A stretch of DNA of 48,161 nt from an uncultured Clostridia bacterium (GTDB lineage: Bacteria > Bacillota > Clostridia > Lachnospirales > Cellulosilyticaceae), in the NCBI GenBank assembly GCA_937981575.1, contig CALJNR010000062.1, positions 1 through 48,161 on the forward strand. The letters are read 5' to 3'. Position 1 is the first letter of the stretch; every line of letters begins with the position of its first letter. The position numbers and the translations under genes are program-made. Positions 1 through 8,928 of the stretch are shown here, in pieces. Below the pieces are notes generated by a model. The model did not search any database. It had not been told where the DNA came from and worked only from the letters and a program-made list of their open reading frames with translations.

Positions 1-602
1 ACGATGATAAGTGTTTGCTGATACTCCTTCGCAATTTTTGTGATCATGTCCATCACTTCAAGTGTTGTATGAGTATCTAAGTTCCCTGTAGGCTCGTCCG
101 CAAACAGAATCTTAGGTCTGTTGACAAAAGCCCTGGCTATACTTACCCTTTGCTGCTGACCACCGCTCATCTCCTTAGGCTTATGTTTAAGGCGCGCTCC
201 AAGCCCCACCGCTTCAAGCATTTCTCTTGCCCTTTTTTCTCTCTCTTTCTTTGAAACCCCTTGAAAAATAAGTGGCAGCGCCACATTTTCCAGCGCTGTT
301 AAAGATGGGATCAGATTATAAGATTGAAAAACAAATCCAATATACTTTTGTCTAAAGATGGCCAGCTGTGACTCATCCAGTCGTTCTACATGTATGTTTT
401 TGATCTTAATCGTTCCTTTAGTAGGCTTTTCAAGGCCTGCCAGCATATTAAGCAGTGTTGATTTCCCCGAACCCGATGTCCCGAACAAACAGCATATCTC
501 ACCTTTTTCTATCTCAAGATCAATATGATCAAGTGCTATAATTTTTTCTTTACCCATTCGGTATATTTTTCTTAGATTATGTACTTCTATTATTGGTTCC
601 AG
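1..602 (-). CDS. ABC transporter ATP-binding protein, LolD/MacB type (partial)
   Basis: The 5' part of an ABC ATPase runs off the left edge of the window. Reading leftwards it shows a Walker A motif (GTSGSGKST) near residue 38, a Q-loop (GFVFQSYNLIP), the signature MSGGQQQRVSIARA and a Walker B motif (ILFADEPTGNLD); the H-loop lies beyond the edge. The pattern EPTGNLD and the QQQR signature are typical of the LolD/MacB/FtsE-like exporter ATPases that pair with an FtsX-like permease, which would lie outside the window. The start is uncertain: no ATG precedes the first strand, and a CTG codon at 600-602 sits about 9 bases after AAAGGGGG; the first in-frame ATG would cut off the first beta strand. 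Substrate is unknown. Confidence 0.9.
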   Translation of the reverse strand, partial: MEPIIEVHNLRKIYRMGKEKIIALDHIDLEIEKGEICCLFGTSGSGKSTLLNMLAGLEKPTKGTIKIKNIHVERLDESQLAIFRQKYIGFVFQSYNLIPSLTALENVALPLIFQGVSKKEREKRAREMLEAVGLGARLKHKPKEMSGGQQQRVSIARAFVNRPKILFADEPTGNLDTHTTLEVMDMITKIAKEYQQTLII

Positions 603-649
603 AGCCTTTATCCCCCTTTTGTATAAATTATATTTTGGCTCATCTATCT

Positions 650-756
650 AGTGTAACAACCTGTAAACTTAAATGATTCATCTATGCAAAGTTGTTTCTC
701 ACCGTAATTTCACATCGTCCCATCGCAAGTAACACAAACTTATTGATATGAAACCT
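650..756 (-). repeat. Dispersed two-hairpin element, copy A
   Basis: One of six related intergenic sequences in this window (others at 4572, 30508, 34647, 36421 and 43454). On the minus strand it has TTTCATATC ... GATGTGAAA (first hairpin, one G-U pair), then AGAAACAA and AACTTTGCATAGATGAAT, matching the other copies; its last stem arm (GGTTGTTAC) has decayed. It lies in the 390-base gap between the ABC gene and the subtilase array. Apart from this and the terminator at 961-992, that gap shows nothing I can identify. Confidence 0.75.
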
Positions 757-960
757 ATAATATCGAGTATATCACAGCTGGTATTTCATTTCCATATATT
801 ATGCATTACAATACCATTAATTTTCCAATAACTATTGTGACTATTATGTTACATTATTTGGATAAAAGAACTAATCTATTGCTTTTTAAGTTTTTATAAG
901 GATTATTAGCTATCAGTCTTAATAGATAATCTCTACTCAAATCTATTTTATCTGCATATT

Positions 961-992
961 AAAACAAAAAATTAAATGCCAAAAGGTGGCAC
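961..992 (-). terminator. Rho-independent terminator closing the subtilase array
   Basis: On the minus strand, directly after the stop codon of the last array gene, TGCCA-CCTTT-TGGCA forms a short hairpin (977-991) followed by TTTAATTTTTTG. It marks the likely 3' end of the array transcript. Confidence 0.7.
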
Positions 993-2759
993 CTATAAAA
1001 TCAGCTGTCGCCTAAGGATATTCAAGGAATTTTCAATACACAGTTTCCCGTATCCCCAGCTGGGATCAGGATAAGCCACTCCTGGAATGTCTTTTCTCGT
1101 TCCCCTTAGCAAATAAGTTCTTAGATTTTCTCCATAAAGAAAAATATTATTTCTTCTTACAATCCCCCACTCCATTAAAAGTGCAGCCCCTCCTGTAACA
1201 TGGGGCGCTGCCATACTGGTACCACTGAGCACACGGTATCCTGCGCCTGTATGGCTGGGAGCTGTTATATCAACCCCTGGGGCTACAAGATCTGGTTTAA
1301 TGACACTCATATTCCTTCCAAATCCCCGCCCCGAGAACGGTGCAATCTGCTGCGTTACTGAATTGTATGCTCCAACTGATATAACAAGTCTCGCAGAAGA
1401 TGGGGTTGTAAGTGTTGTTTCCGGCATCGGACTCAGCATAAAACTGGTGCGCCCTGCTACTTCAGTAGTAGGTCCCCACGCATTGTATCTGCCATCTATG
1501 ACACTTCTGCCGTGAATAACAATTGTCCATGCACCGCTTGTAATGGGCATATTGTTCATAGGCAGCAAAAAAACTGCAAATTCTTCATCCCCATTCAGTG
1601 GAGATGGTCCTGCAAAAGTTGCAAATACCCTTGTGTTTCCCAGCATATACTGCACAGGTCCCTGCGCATATAAAATAAGGGGCGTCCTATTTCCCGCAGG
1701 GTCAATCACTTCAAAAACAAACTCATCAATAAAACTCTTCCACACTGAAAGGTTGTATAAAAATGTATTGGTCCCAATCTGAAACTGAAAACGTGCTGCG
1801 CCTCCTTGTAGAACCACCCCTCTCGTATGACTTCTTCCTTCTCCTTCATTCCCTGTTCCAACGATGATATTCGTCCGCCAAAGGGTAACCGCATCATCTA
1901 AATACTGTTCAATAAGGGCATTGCCATCGTGGGGGCCTTCATTCATTCCTACACTGATATTAATGACAACCGGGCGTCCCAGCTCCATCGCTTTTTCTAT
2001 CACATATCTTACACCCAACATGATTTCTACATTTCTAATAAAGGCTTCAAACCCCGGCCGCCCCAATTTTACAATAACGAACTCTGCCCCTGGAGCCGCC
2101 CCAACATTTCTGCCCTGTGATCCCCTTCCATTTCCCCCAGCTATGCCGGCAACATGGGTGCCGTGGCCTATTGTATCTGTACTTGGTACCACCCTTAGCT
2201 GCTCGGCTCTTGTCGGCTGCAAAAGCGCCTCATTAATCTGTGCTCTTGTATATTCTGTTCCTATAAGATAGCCAGCCGGCGGATTGCCGCTTATTGTCTG
2301 ATCCCATATGGAAGTAATCCTTGTACTTCCGTCTTCGTATCTAAAGTCTGGATGTGCATAATTAATACCGGAGTCGATAATAGCAAGGAGAACCCCGCTC
2401 CCGCTGAGCTGATAGGGTGGATTTACTTGGACAGTCCGGATGCACGCCTCCTGCATGCTTGCTTGTATGTTATATACCATACGTTTTGGGGTTTCCATAT
2501 ATTCAACTTCAGTATAAAGCAGCAGATTTCTTATGTTTTGAGGAGGCACTGTAAGTACTGCAAACTGCTGACTAATAATCTGTGCAAACCCGCCCTGCTC
2601 GGCTGCTACCCGTCCGATATCACCGTTATATTTCACAAGAATCTGCCAGTTGGTTTCTACATCAAATCCTAATGTCTGCAAATACATGCTTACATTCTGA
2701 AGTTCCTGAGCCGGCAGCGCCGAAACAATCCCGAGTGTTGCATCCGTCTTATTTTCCAT
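993..2759 (-). CDS. Subtilisin-like (S8) serine protease, Csp-like, triad intact (array gene 1)
   Basis: 588 aa. The prodomain-like segment covers roughly residues 35-90. The S8 triad is complete: Asp129 in AIIDSGINYAHPDF, His199 in GHGTHVAGIAGG and Ser515 in SGTSMAAPHVTGG, with oxyanion Asn304 in GTGNEGEG. About 210 residues separate Asn304 from Ser515, enough for the jelly-roll insert known in clostridial CspB. I see no signal peptide or cell-wall anchor, as expected of Csp proteases, which act inside spores on the cortex hydrolase precursor pro-SleC. AGGAGG lies 5 bases before the ATG. It starts 9 bases after the stop of array gene 2 and has the same layout, so the two form a pair. A protease is certain; the germination role is inferred from length, architecture and lack of export signal. 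It could also be a more general intracellular S8 protease. Confidence 0.9.
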   Translation of the reverse strand: MENKTDATLGIVSALPAQELQNVSMYLQTLGFDVETNWQILVKYNGDIGRVAAEQGGFAQIISQQFAVLTVPPQNIRNLLLYTEVEYMETPKRMVYNIQASMQEACIRTVQVNPPYQLSGSGVLLAIIDSGINYAHPDFRYEDGSTRITSIWDQTISGNPPAGYLIGTEYTRAQINEALLQPTRAEQLRVVPSTDTIGHGTHVAGIAGGNGRGSQGRNVGAAPGAEFVIVKLGRPGFEAFIRNVEIMLGVRYVIEKAMELGRPVVINISVGMNEGPHDGNALIEQYLDDAVTLWRTNIIVGTGNEGEGRSHTRGVVLQGGAARFQFQIGTNTFLYNLSVWKSFIDEFVFEVIDPAGNRTPLILYAQGPVQYMLGNTRVFATFAGPSPLNGDEEFAVFLLPMNNMPITSGAWTIVIHGRSVIDGRYNAWGPTTEVAGRTSFMLSPMPETTLTTPSSARLVISVGAYNSVTQQIAPFSGRGFGRNMSVIKPDLVAPGVDITAPSHTGAGYRVLSGTSMAAPHVTGGAALLMEWGIVRRNNIFLYGENLRTYLLRGTRKDIPGVAYPDPSWGYGKLCIENSLNILRRQLIL

Positions 2760-2768
2760 AAGCTCCTC

Positions 2769-4544
2769 CTATCCCTGCACAATAAAGCTTAGAGTTTCCC
2801 TCATATAGTTAAGCGCTGCTTCAATACAAAGTATGCCATATCCCCAAAGTCTGTTAGGATAAGGTACATGTGCTATTGGTTTCCTGGCAGTTCTTAGCAT
2901 ATATAGTCTTAGACTTTCACCAAACAAGTACTGCTCTCCTAGCTGGTTTATACTGTACTGCATTAAAATCATGTAGGCTCCGGCAACAAAGGCCGCAGCC
3001 GCACTTGTTCCAGATACCGCTTCATAAAGCACGCCCTCTCTTATTGAGGTTGTCATCACATTGACCCCTGGCGCTGTAATATCTGGCTTAATCTCTTCAA
3101 GAGATGTATATCCTCGTCCTGAAAAGGCTGCAATCTGTCCGGATACGCCATTATATGCACCCACACTGGTTATCCGATCTGATGTCGATGGAATAGTGAG
3201 CGTAAGAAAAGGATCTTCAGCCAAAAACCTTGTTTGGTTATTTGGCACTTCAATAATATTTCCCCATATATTATACGATCCGATTAAAACATCTACTCCG
3301 CGAATAAGAATGGTCCATATGCCCGAGTCAATAGCAGCCGTCTCTGCCTGAAGCCATACAAATACTTCCTGCCTTGTACCTTTAAGCCCTGCTAAAGAAT
3401 AGTTAACAAGAACTATCGTGCTTCCAAAGATAAAAGCTCTATTAGGTGTCAAGATGCTCAAAAATTCTGTTTGCTCCCCTCGCGGGGATTCAATAGCAAT
3501 TTCCATGGTATCTGCAAACTGTTTCCACAAACTGAGAGAATAGTTAACTTGACCACTATCAACATAAAATTGAACGATTTGCGTTTCGTTAGGATTTATG
3601 ATGCCACTGGCATGGCTTCCTTTATTCGCCTGATTCCCCGTTCCAACTACAAAGTTGCTCCGCCATACATCAGCCATTTGATTAATATATCTTTCAAGGA
3701 CAGCATTGCCGTCATGACTTCCTAAATTATCTCCTACACCAAGGAGGATACTAATAGGTTTGTTTTCTTCTCTAGCTCTGCTGAGGACATATTTTATACC
3801 GAGCATAACTTGTGTATCTGTAGGCACAGCGCCGGTTCCGCCTTCACGGCCGACCTTCACAATGACCAGTTCACACTCTGGCGCTACGCCTAAGTACTGT
3901 CTGTTCGATCCCCTTCCGTTGCCCGCAGCAATCCCTGCCATGGCTGTTCCATGTCCTATTATATCTCTGGATGGAACAAGTGCCAGCTGCATCTCTCTTG
4001 TAGGCTGCATCAAGGCTGCATTAATCTGGTCGTTTGTATATTCTGTTCCTGTTATAAATCCTGCCGGAGGATTGCCTGGAATGGTTTGATCCCAAATATA
4101 CCGCACGCGGCTTCCTTGCGTTTCACTGATAAAATCAGGATGTGCATAATCTATTCCCGTGTCAATGATGCCTATTAATGTTCCTCTGCCTGTCAGATTA
4201 TACGCCCCTATAGGATTCGCTATATTAGCTGCGCAAACTTGATTAAGCGAAGCGCTGATATAGCTCATAGGATTTGCAAATGTAATATAAATCACATTAG
4301 GATGCTGTGCAAGCGTCATGATATCCTGCTTGTCGACCTGTACAATTGCGAAGGTATTATTTAAATAAAAGGTTTCAATATTTAAGGTAAGCTGAAGAGC
4401 AATAATATCCCCTATATACTCAACAATAACTTCCCATCTATTAGGATCACCATTTACAACGAAGATCTGCGTTGCTGCCTGATTAAAAAGCTGCTGATAC
4501 CTGAGGGCCAGCTGCACCTTGGGACTAAGCTTGTTGCTGTACAT
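2769..4544 (-). CDS. Subtilisin-like (S8) serine protease, Csp-like, triad intact (array gene 2)
   Basis: 591 aa. Closest in layout to array gene 1. The prodomain-like segment is at about residues 35-92. The triad is Asp128 (GIIDTGIDYAHPDF), His198 (GHGTAMAGIAAGNGRG) and Ser514 (SGTSAAAAFVAGA), with Asn304 in GTGNQANKG. The residues after Ser are Ala-rich instead of the usual MAAPH, a change that is tolerated in Csp proteases. No signal peptide is visible. GGAGGAAAGATAAG precedes the ATG. Between its start and the stop of array gene 3 lie 134 bases filled almost entirely by repeat copy B, so expression may depend on read-through of that element or on a promoter within it. Protease activity is predicted; its substrate is not shown by the sequence. 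Confidence 0.9.
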   Translation of the reverse strand: MYSNKLSPKVQLALRYQQLFNQAATQIFVVNGDPNRWEVIVEYIGDIIALQLTLNIETFYLNNTFAIVQVDKQDIMTLAQHPNVIYITFANPMSYISASLNQVCAANIANPIGAYNLTGRGTLIGIIDTGIDYAHPDFISETQGSRVRYIWDQTIPGNPPAGFITGTEYTNDQINAALMQPTREMQLALVPSRDIIGHGTAMAGIAAGNGRGSNRQYLGVAPECELVIVKVGREGGTGAVPTDTQVMLGIKYVLSRAREENKPISILLGVGDNLGSHDGNAVLERYINQMADVWRSNFVVGTGNQANKGSHASGIINPNETQIVQFYVDSGQVNYSLSLWKQFADTMEIAIESPRGEQTEFLSILTPNRAFIFGSTIVLVNYSLAGLKGTRQEVFVWLQAETAAIDSGIWTILIRGVDVLIGSYNIWGNIIEVPNNQTRFLAEDPFLTLTIPSTSDRITSVGAYNGVSGQIAAFSGRGYTSLEEIKPDITAPGVNVMTTSIREGVLYEAVSGTSAAAAFVAGAYMILMQYSINQLGEQYLFGESLRLYMLRTARKPIAHVPYPNRLWGYGILCIEAALNYMRETLSFIVQG

Positions 4545-4571
4545 CTTATCTTTCCTCCTTCATAGTTATAT

Positions 4572-4680
4572 AGCTTTCACATCTTTAAGTTCCAGTCGTT
4601 TAAGGGGGGCAGATGATGTGAAATCACCCTGAGAAACAAATCTTAATACATAAACACCTAAGTTTATAGATTGTTTCTCT
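4572..4680 (+). repeat. Dispersed two-hairpin element, copy B
   Basis: The best-preserved copy. TTTCACATC pairs perfectly with GATGTGAAA (first hairpin), and GAGAAACAA pairs perfectly with TTGTTTCTC (second hairpin). Its right end overlaps the TAG stop codon (4679-4681) of array gene 3, so the element abuts the 3' end of that coding sequence and fills the gap to array gene 2. Confidence 0.8.
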
Positions 4681-7102
4681 AAATAAGAGGCATAGCCAAA
4701 AGTTCTCTGAGTATAGCGAGGTTAAATATGCCATACCCTTCACTTGGATTGGGATATTCTCTTCCCTCAAACTGCTGCAGAGCCCCAAGTATAATGGTGT
4801 TGATAACGAGCGTATTCGGAAAGGGAAAGACCCTCTCTGCAAGAAATTTGCTGAACAAATTGGCGGCTACCCCTGTCATAATACCGGCTGCTGGCATAGT
4901 TCCCGATATGCTTACCCATTCATTGATGCGGCAGGGCGCTAAAATACTTCTGGCATTGGTAACTAGAAGAGGCTGTACGCGATTATCCCAACTATAGCCT
5001 CTTCCTGAACTTCTGAGCACAACCATTCCTTCCCTGTCAAAGCTGCCAACACTCATAAGTGGTGAGCTCGCAGCTGTCGAGCCTACTGTTTTAAAAGGAT
5101 CTGGCGGCCTGATCGTTGTATAAGGATTCAGCTCTTGCTGTGCCAGCCACAAATCAGCCTGCGTAAGATTTTGGCTTAGCAGATTAAGCTCTATGCGCCA
5201 TCCCCCAACTGAAGGGTTATCTAGCCTAAAAAGCAGGTTTTTCGCCCCATTTTGGAAATTAATCTTTTCTCCATTATTAAAGATCGTTGTAGTGCCCATA
5301 CGGATAATTCCAGGGATCTTTAAATTAATAGGCTCAGCGCCGCTAATAGCCGGCGGATACAAAAAAGCTGTTAAAATTTCAGCAAAACGTTGATAAATAA
5401 TGCCTACTACATTCTGCTCTTCTTTTTCTACTCTTATATTAATAATATTAGTCCCCTGTTGTCTTCCAGTAATACTATAATGATGCAGTTTATCTGCTTC
5501 TTCACCAGCTGGTGCAATAATCGTCAGATAATTTCTTTGGGCCATAAATCCTAATATTTGGTTAAGAATATAGGACCCGTCATGCGGATCAATATTGCTG
5601 TTAAACGGAATACAAAGCACAAGCGGCCTTCTCTGAATATTTGCAAACTCAATAAGTCTCACTGCCCCAATCAAAACATCCGGCATCGTAACCCCGTGGT
5701 CAGTTGGGGTCCCCCCATAGATACTTTGTATGCCCGGAGAGGCTGGATTGATTTTAGCTGCTATGAATTCAGCCTGAGATGCAACCCCTCGGTATCTAGT
5801 CCCAATGCTTTCTCCTCCTGCAATGGCCAGCATCATGGTACTCATGCTGTCTCCCTCGGGGAGCGGAACAACCTGCTTTGGATCTGGGCTCATAAGCGCA
5901 TTATTTATTTGTTCTTTAAAATAATAGATTCCTTCACCAGCTCTTTGCTGATTCCAAATACAGGCTATTCTGCTGCTGCCATCAGGGTACCTTAATACCT
6001 CATTCGTATAATCTACGTCATCCACCGTTACGATTCCAATGAGGACCCCCTCTCCTTTATAAGGCAGATCCCCAGGGACTAATTCCCCTAAAGAGGCACT
6101 TGGCATAGGATCTCTATAACAAAATATATGGCTTGCAATGGGCATATTATAACCCGGAGCAACTTCTTCTCTTAGCACACTGCTAAGGACATCAAACTGA
6201 CTTTTTCTGCCATATAAGATGCTGTAGTCATTAACAATTGGAACAGCATTTAGTCCGAGTCCAATATAATACTCAGGTTTTCTATAATTTCCTGGATTCA
6301 GCAGGACATATATTTCTTCATCCGGCTGAATGCTCTGATAAAAAACATCATCATATAAAGATATCTCCTGCCTTTTCAATCGATTCTTGTCTGCTGCTTC
6401 ACTATGTATCTTAAAAATGGATGAATATTTAGGGTGGGAAATAATGCGGCTGACTGCAGCATGCATGTCATCTTCAAGATAAATACAGGCGTCCTCATAA
6501 GGTTCATAAGCTTTTTGAAGCACATTGTAGTAGTGATGAATCTCTCTTTTACTGCACTTAGTAACCCATAGCCCATTTACAGCTTTTAAATAACTATTGA
6601 TAATCTTGCAGCATAAGCTGCGGTATCTGTAGGCTGCTCTTGGTATGTACACACTTGCATAAACGAGAAGTGTCTTATTCATTTCTTCTGAAAGTCTGCA
6701 AAGTGCACGGATACAGTCAATATAACTGATGGCATCTATTGTTTCAGCTTCACTGAAACAGTTAATAAACAAAAGCTGCTGCCCATCTCCTATGCCTTCA
6801 CTCTGCATCATAGTTCCATCTGCCATATCATAATATCTACTAATCTGGCTGCTGTTTATTTTTCTACTAATGACAGCTAAAATGATATCCTGCTCTTTAA
6901 AACTCAGGACATCTGCTTCCTGTACAGTATTAAGGATTATTTTGAAGTTAGGTTCTACATAAGTCACGGCGGCATTTAACTGCCTCAGGTATTTTTCATG
7001 AATATCCAGCAGTGTGTAATGCTTGCCGAGCATCTGGCTGTCTGCCTGGTAATGTGTGATTAAGCTGTTTATATTCTCATTATGCTCAACAAGCACTCTC
7101 AT
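4679..7102 (-). CDS. Two-lobed subtilisin-like pseudoprotease, all catalytic residues lost (array gene 3)
   Basis: 807 aa, against about 565-590 for an ordinary Csp protein. The C-terminal lobe (about 349-800) is clearly a subtilase fold, but the DTG motif is replaced by TVDDVDYT (359-366), the catalytic His of GHGT by Met420 in SMST, the oxyanion Asn by Glu534 (PAGEEAD), and the Ser of SGTS by Met736 in SGTMPAAG. The N-terminal lobe has a prodomain-like start (1-55), then a shortened subtilase-like core (about 70-185: strand ILAVIS, helix then NKTLLVYAS), then a second prodomain-like segment (about 250-315). By analogy with CspC and the CspA domain of Clostridioides difficile this would be a regulatory or sensing pseudoprotease; that role is inferred. 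GGAGG lies before the ATG; array gene 4 ends 13 bases upstream, suggesting co-transcription. Confidence 0.88.
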   Translation of the reverse strand: MRVLVEHNENINSLITHYQADSQMLGKHYTLLDIHEKYLRQLNAAVTYVEPNFKIILNTVQEADVLSFKEQDIILAVISRKINSSQISRYYDMADGTMMQSEGIGDGQQLLFINCFSEAETIDAISYIDCIRALCRLSEEMNKTLLVYASVYIPRAAYRYRSLCCKIINSYLKAVNGLWVTKCSKREIHHYYNVLQKAYEPYEDACIYLEDDMHAAVSRIISHPKYSSIFKIHSEAADKNRLKRQEISLYDDVFYQSIQPDEEIYVLLNPGNYRKPEYYIGLGLNAVPIVNDYSILYGRKSQFDVLSSVLREEVAPGYNMPIASHIFCYRDPMPSASLGELVPGDLPYKGEGVLIGIVTVDDVDYTNEVLRYPDGSSRIACIWNQQRAGEGIYYFKEQINNALMSPDPKQVVPLPEGDSMSTMMLAIAGGESIGTRYRGVASQAEFIAAKINPASPGIQSIYGGTPTDHGVTMPDVLIGAVRLIEFANIQRRPLVLCIPFNSNIDPHDGSYILNQILGFMAQRNYLTIIAPAGEEADKLHHYSITGRQQGTNIINIRVEKEEQNVVGIIYQRFAEILTAFLYPPAISGAEPINLKIPGIIRMGTTTIFNNGEKINFQNGAKNLLFRLDNPSVGGWRIELNLLSQNLTQADLWLAQQELNPYTTIRPPDPFKTVGSTAASSPLMSVGSFDREGMVVLRSSGRGYSWDNRVQPLLVTNARSILAPCRINEWVSISGTMPAAGIMTGVAANLFSKFLAERVFPFPNTLVINTIILGALQQFEGREYPNPSEGYGIFNLAILRELLAMPLI

Positions 7103-7115
7103 AAAGTCCTCCTTA

Positions 7116-8810
7116 TTATATACTGTCTATCGCATTTCTAAGGTCAAGCCTGCCATAGCCTTCTACTGCATTGGGATAAGCTATGCCCCTTCGCCTTAAT
7201 GCCCCTCTGATAAATATCCCTCTTGCAATACGGGTATTCATATCAGGCAAGTTCCGGTTAACCACTGCCCACTGCATGAGTAGCGCTGCTGCTGCCGCCG
7301 TTATAGCCGCTGCTACGCTGGTTCCGGTGTAAGTTCCATAGGCCCCTCCTGGCAGCGGACCGCTTATATTGACTGCCGGTGCAACAATCTCCGGTTTAAT
7401 GAGTCCATCCGTTTTTGGGCCTCTCCCTGATCCAACATAAATACTTTGATCAGCTTGGTTATATCCCCCAACCGTGATAATATATTCCGGCGTTGATGGA
7501 ATAGCTACTGTGGTTAAAGTTTCAGCACGGAGAAACCGGGTGGTTTCAATTGTAAAATCATTTCTTTGAATCCATACATTATAGTTGCCGCTTACAATAA
7601 AATCCCCATAAACGACAATTGTCCATAGTCCTGGCGTTGGGTTTTCAAAAATGACGATAATATTTTCAGCTCCGGTCTGTCTTTCTGGATAGTTATAGGT
7701 CACCGTAATAATGCTGCGCTCAAGCCCAAAGGTATAAGAAGTTGTTTCATTAGGAATAATGGGGACTCTGTCAATCACCTGCCCTATAGGACTTCTTACA
7801 GACACTGCGAGCTTATCAGACAGATCGGCCCAAAGAAAAGCAAAAAAACCCCTTTGTTCTTCCGCTGATACATTAATTTCTATTTCCTGCCTCTGACCAA
7901 ACCCTATCGTATCACTGAAATGATGTCCGCTGTTAGCCTCATTGCCTGCTGCGACAACGACTATAACATTTCTTAATATACTTATCCCATTCAGATACCT
8001 TTCAGCAATGGTCGTGCCATTGTGGGCCCCATCGTTATTCCCTATTCCAATACAGATCACCAGAGGTCTTTGAAGTTCAAGGGCTATTTGCAGAAGATAG
8101 TTAATGCCTGCAATCATATCATTATCCTGATAGGCCACATCCGTATCTCTTATTAGATAGTATCTATTTAAATAAAGCTTGGCTGGTCTAAGCTTTACCA
8201 TAGCAATCAGTGCATCGGGGGCCCCTCCTGTAAATTCATTAGGAATGGTTTTATCATCTCCGGCAGCCAAGCCTGCCAAAAAGGTTCCATGGCCAATTTC
8301 ATCTCGAGTCGGCACCACCTCATAAGGATTTTCTGAGGCAAGTGCAGCATTAAGATTGTCAGCTGTATACACACTGCCATAATTGTACATAGGCGGTGGA
8401 TTCCCTTGTATGGTCTGATCCCATATTCTGGCAATACGCGTTGTACCATCTATATTCCTAAAAACATTATTGGTATAATCAATGCCTGTATCTACAAACC
8501 CAATAAGTATCCCATCGCCACGGAGCGGCCCGAAGGGGTAATTATGAAACATCAGAACATTAGAGGCTGTAAGAGCCGCTGCTGCATAAAGACCATAAAG
8601 ACTTGGTATGCTTAGAGAAAACCCTGCATTTCTAAGGCGCTCGATTTCTCCTTCTGCTCCAGTTGGCACTTCCACTAATATTAAATTACTGGCTATGTAT
8701 TCAAATACTAAAGCAGGATAACTTGCCCTAAAGTTTTCAATAGGCAGCAAGCTTTGCAATATATAATCTCTTATTATGATTTGAGCAAGTTGCCTGAATG
8801 AAAATGCCAT
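7116..8810 (-). CDS. Subtilisin-like (S8) serine protease, CspB-like, triad intact (array gene 4)
   Basis: 564 aa, the typical Csp length. The prodomain covers about residues 8-75. The triad is Asp107 (GFVDTGIDYTNNVF), His174 (GHGTFLAGLAAGDD) and Ser498 (TGTSVAAAITAAAAAL), with oxyanion Asn290 in AAGNEANSGHHF. The catalytic positions are almost the same as in array genes 5 and 6, so these three are one subfamily distinct from genes 1 and 2. No signal peptide. AAAGAGGTGACCT precedes the ATG. Downstream, the pseudoprotease of array gene 3 follows after 13 bases, pairing one active and one inactive member in one transcript. Upstream, a weak hairpin related to those before other array genes lies at 8833-8870. 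Processing of a cortex lytic enzyme is an inferred role. Confidence 0.9.
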   Translation of the reverse strand: MAFSFRQLAQIIIRDYILQSLLPIENFRASYPALVFEYIASNLILVEVPTGAEGEIERLRNAGFSLSIPSLYGLYAAAALTASNVLMFHNYPFGPLRGDGILIGFVDTGIDYTNNVFRNIDGTTRIARIWDQTIQGNPPPMYNYGSVYTADNLNAALASENPYEVVPTRDEIGHGTFLAGLAAGDDKTIPNEFTGGAPDALIAMVKLRPAKLYLNRYYLIRDTDVAYQDNDMIAGINYLLQIALELQRPLVICIGIGNNDGAHNGTTIAERYLNGISILRNVIVVVAAGNEANSGHHFSDTIGFGQRQEIEINVSAEEQRGFFAFLWADLSDKLAVSVRSPIGQVIDRVPIIPNETTSYTFGLERSIITVTYNYPERQTGAENIIVIFENPTPGLWTIVVYGDFIVSGNYNVWIQRNDFTIETTRFLRAETLTTVAIPSTPEYIITVGGYNQADQSIYVGSGRGPKTDGLIKPEIVAPAVNISGPLPGGAYGTYTGTSVAAAITAAAAALLMQWAVVNRNLPDMNTRIARGIFIRGALRRRGIAYPNAVEGYGRLDLRNAIDSI

Positions 8811-8832
8811 AGGTCACCTCTTTAAAATAATG

Positions 8833-8870
8833 AAAGGCCCAAAATCTATTCACTTAGACCTTGAGCACTT
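8833..8870. terminator. Degenerate terminator-like hairpin between array genes 5 and 4
   Basis: GGCCCAAAATCTA and TAGACCTTGAGC form an imperfect stem around TTCACT. The sequence is recognisably related to the perfect hairpins at 20016-20052 and 17559-17597, which share the core AAAACCTATTCTTTAG, and it lies about 22 bases upstream of a start codon. Function may be decayed. Confidence 0.4.
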
Positions 8871-8928
8871 ATTCTACACTATCATATTTATGCAGCTCTT
8901 CCTTCAATTATTAATGTTACTTAAATTT

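Noticed and set aside
4624-4842. 72-aa leftward frame at the end of array gene 3
   Set aside because: It is a shadow of the gene 3 C-terminus and repeat copy B, with no ribosome site.
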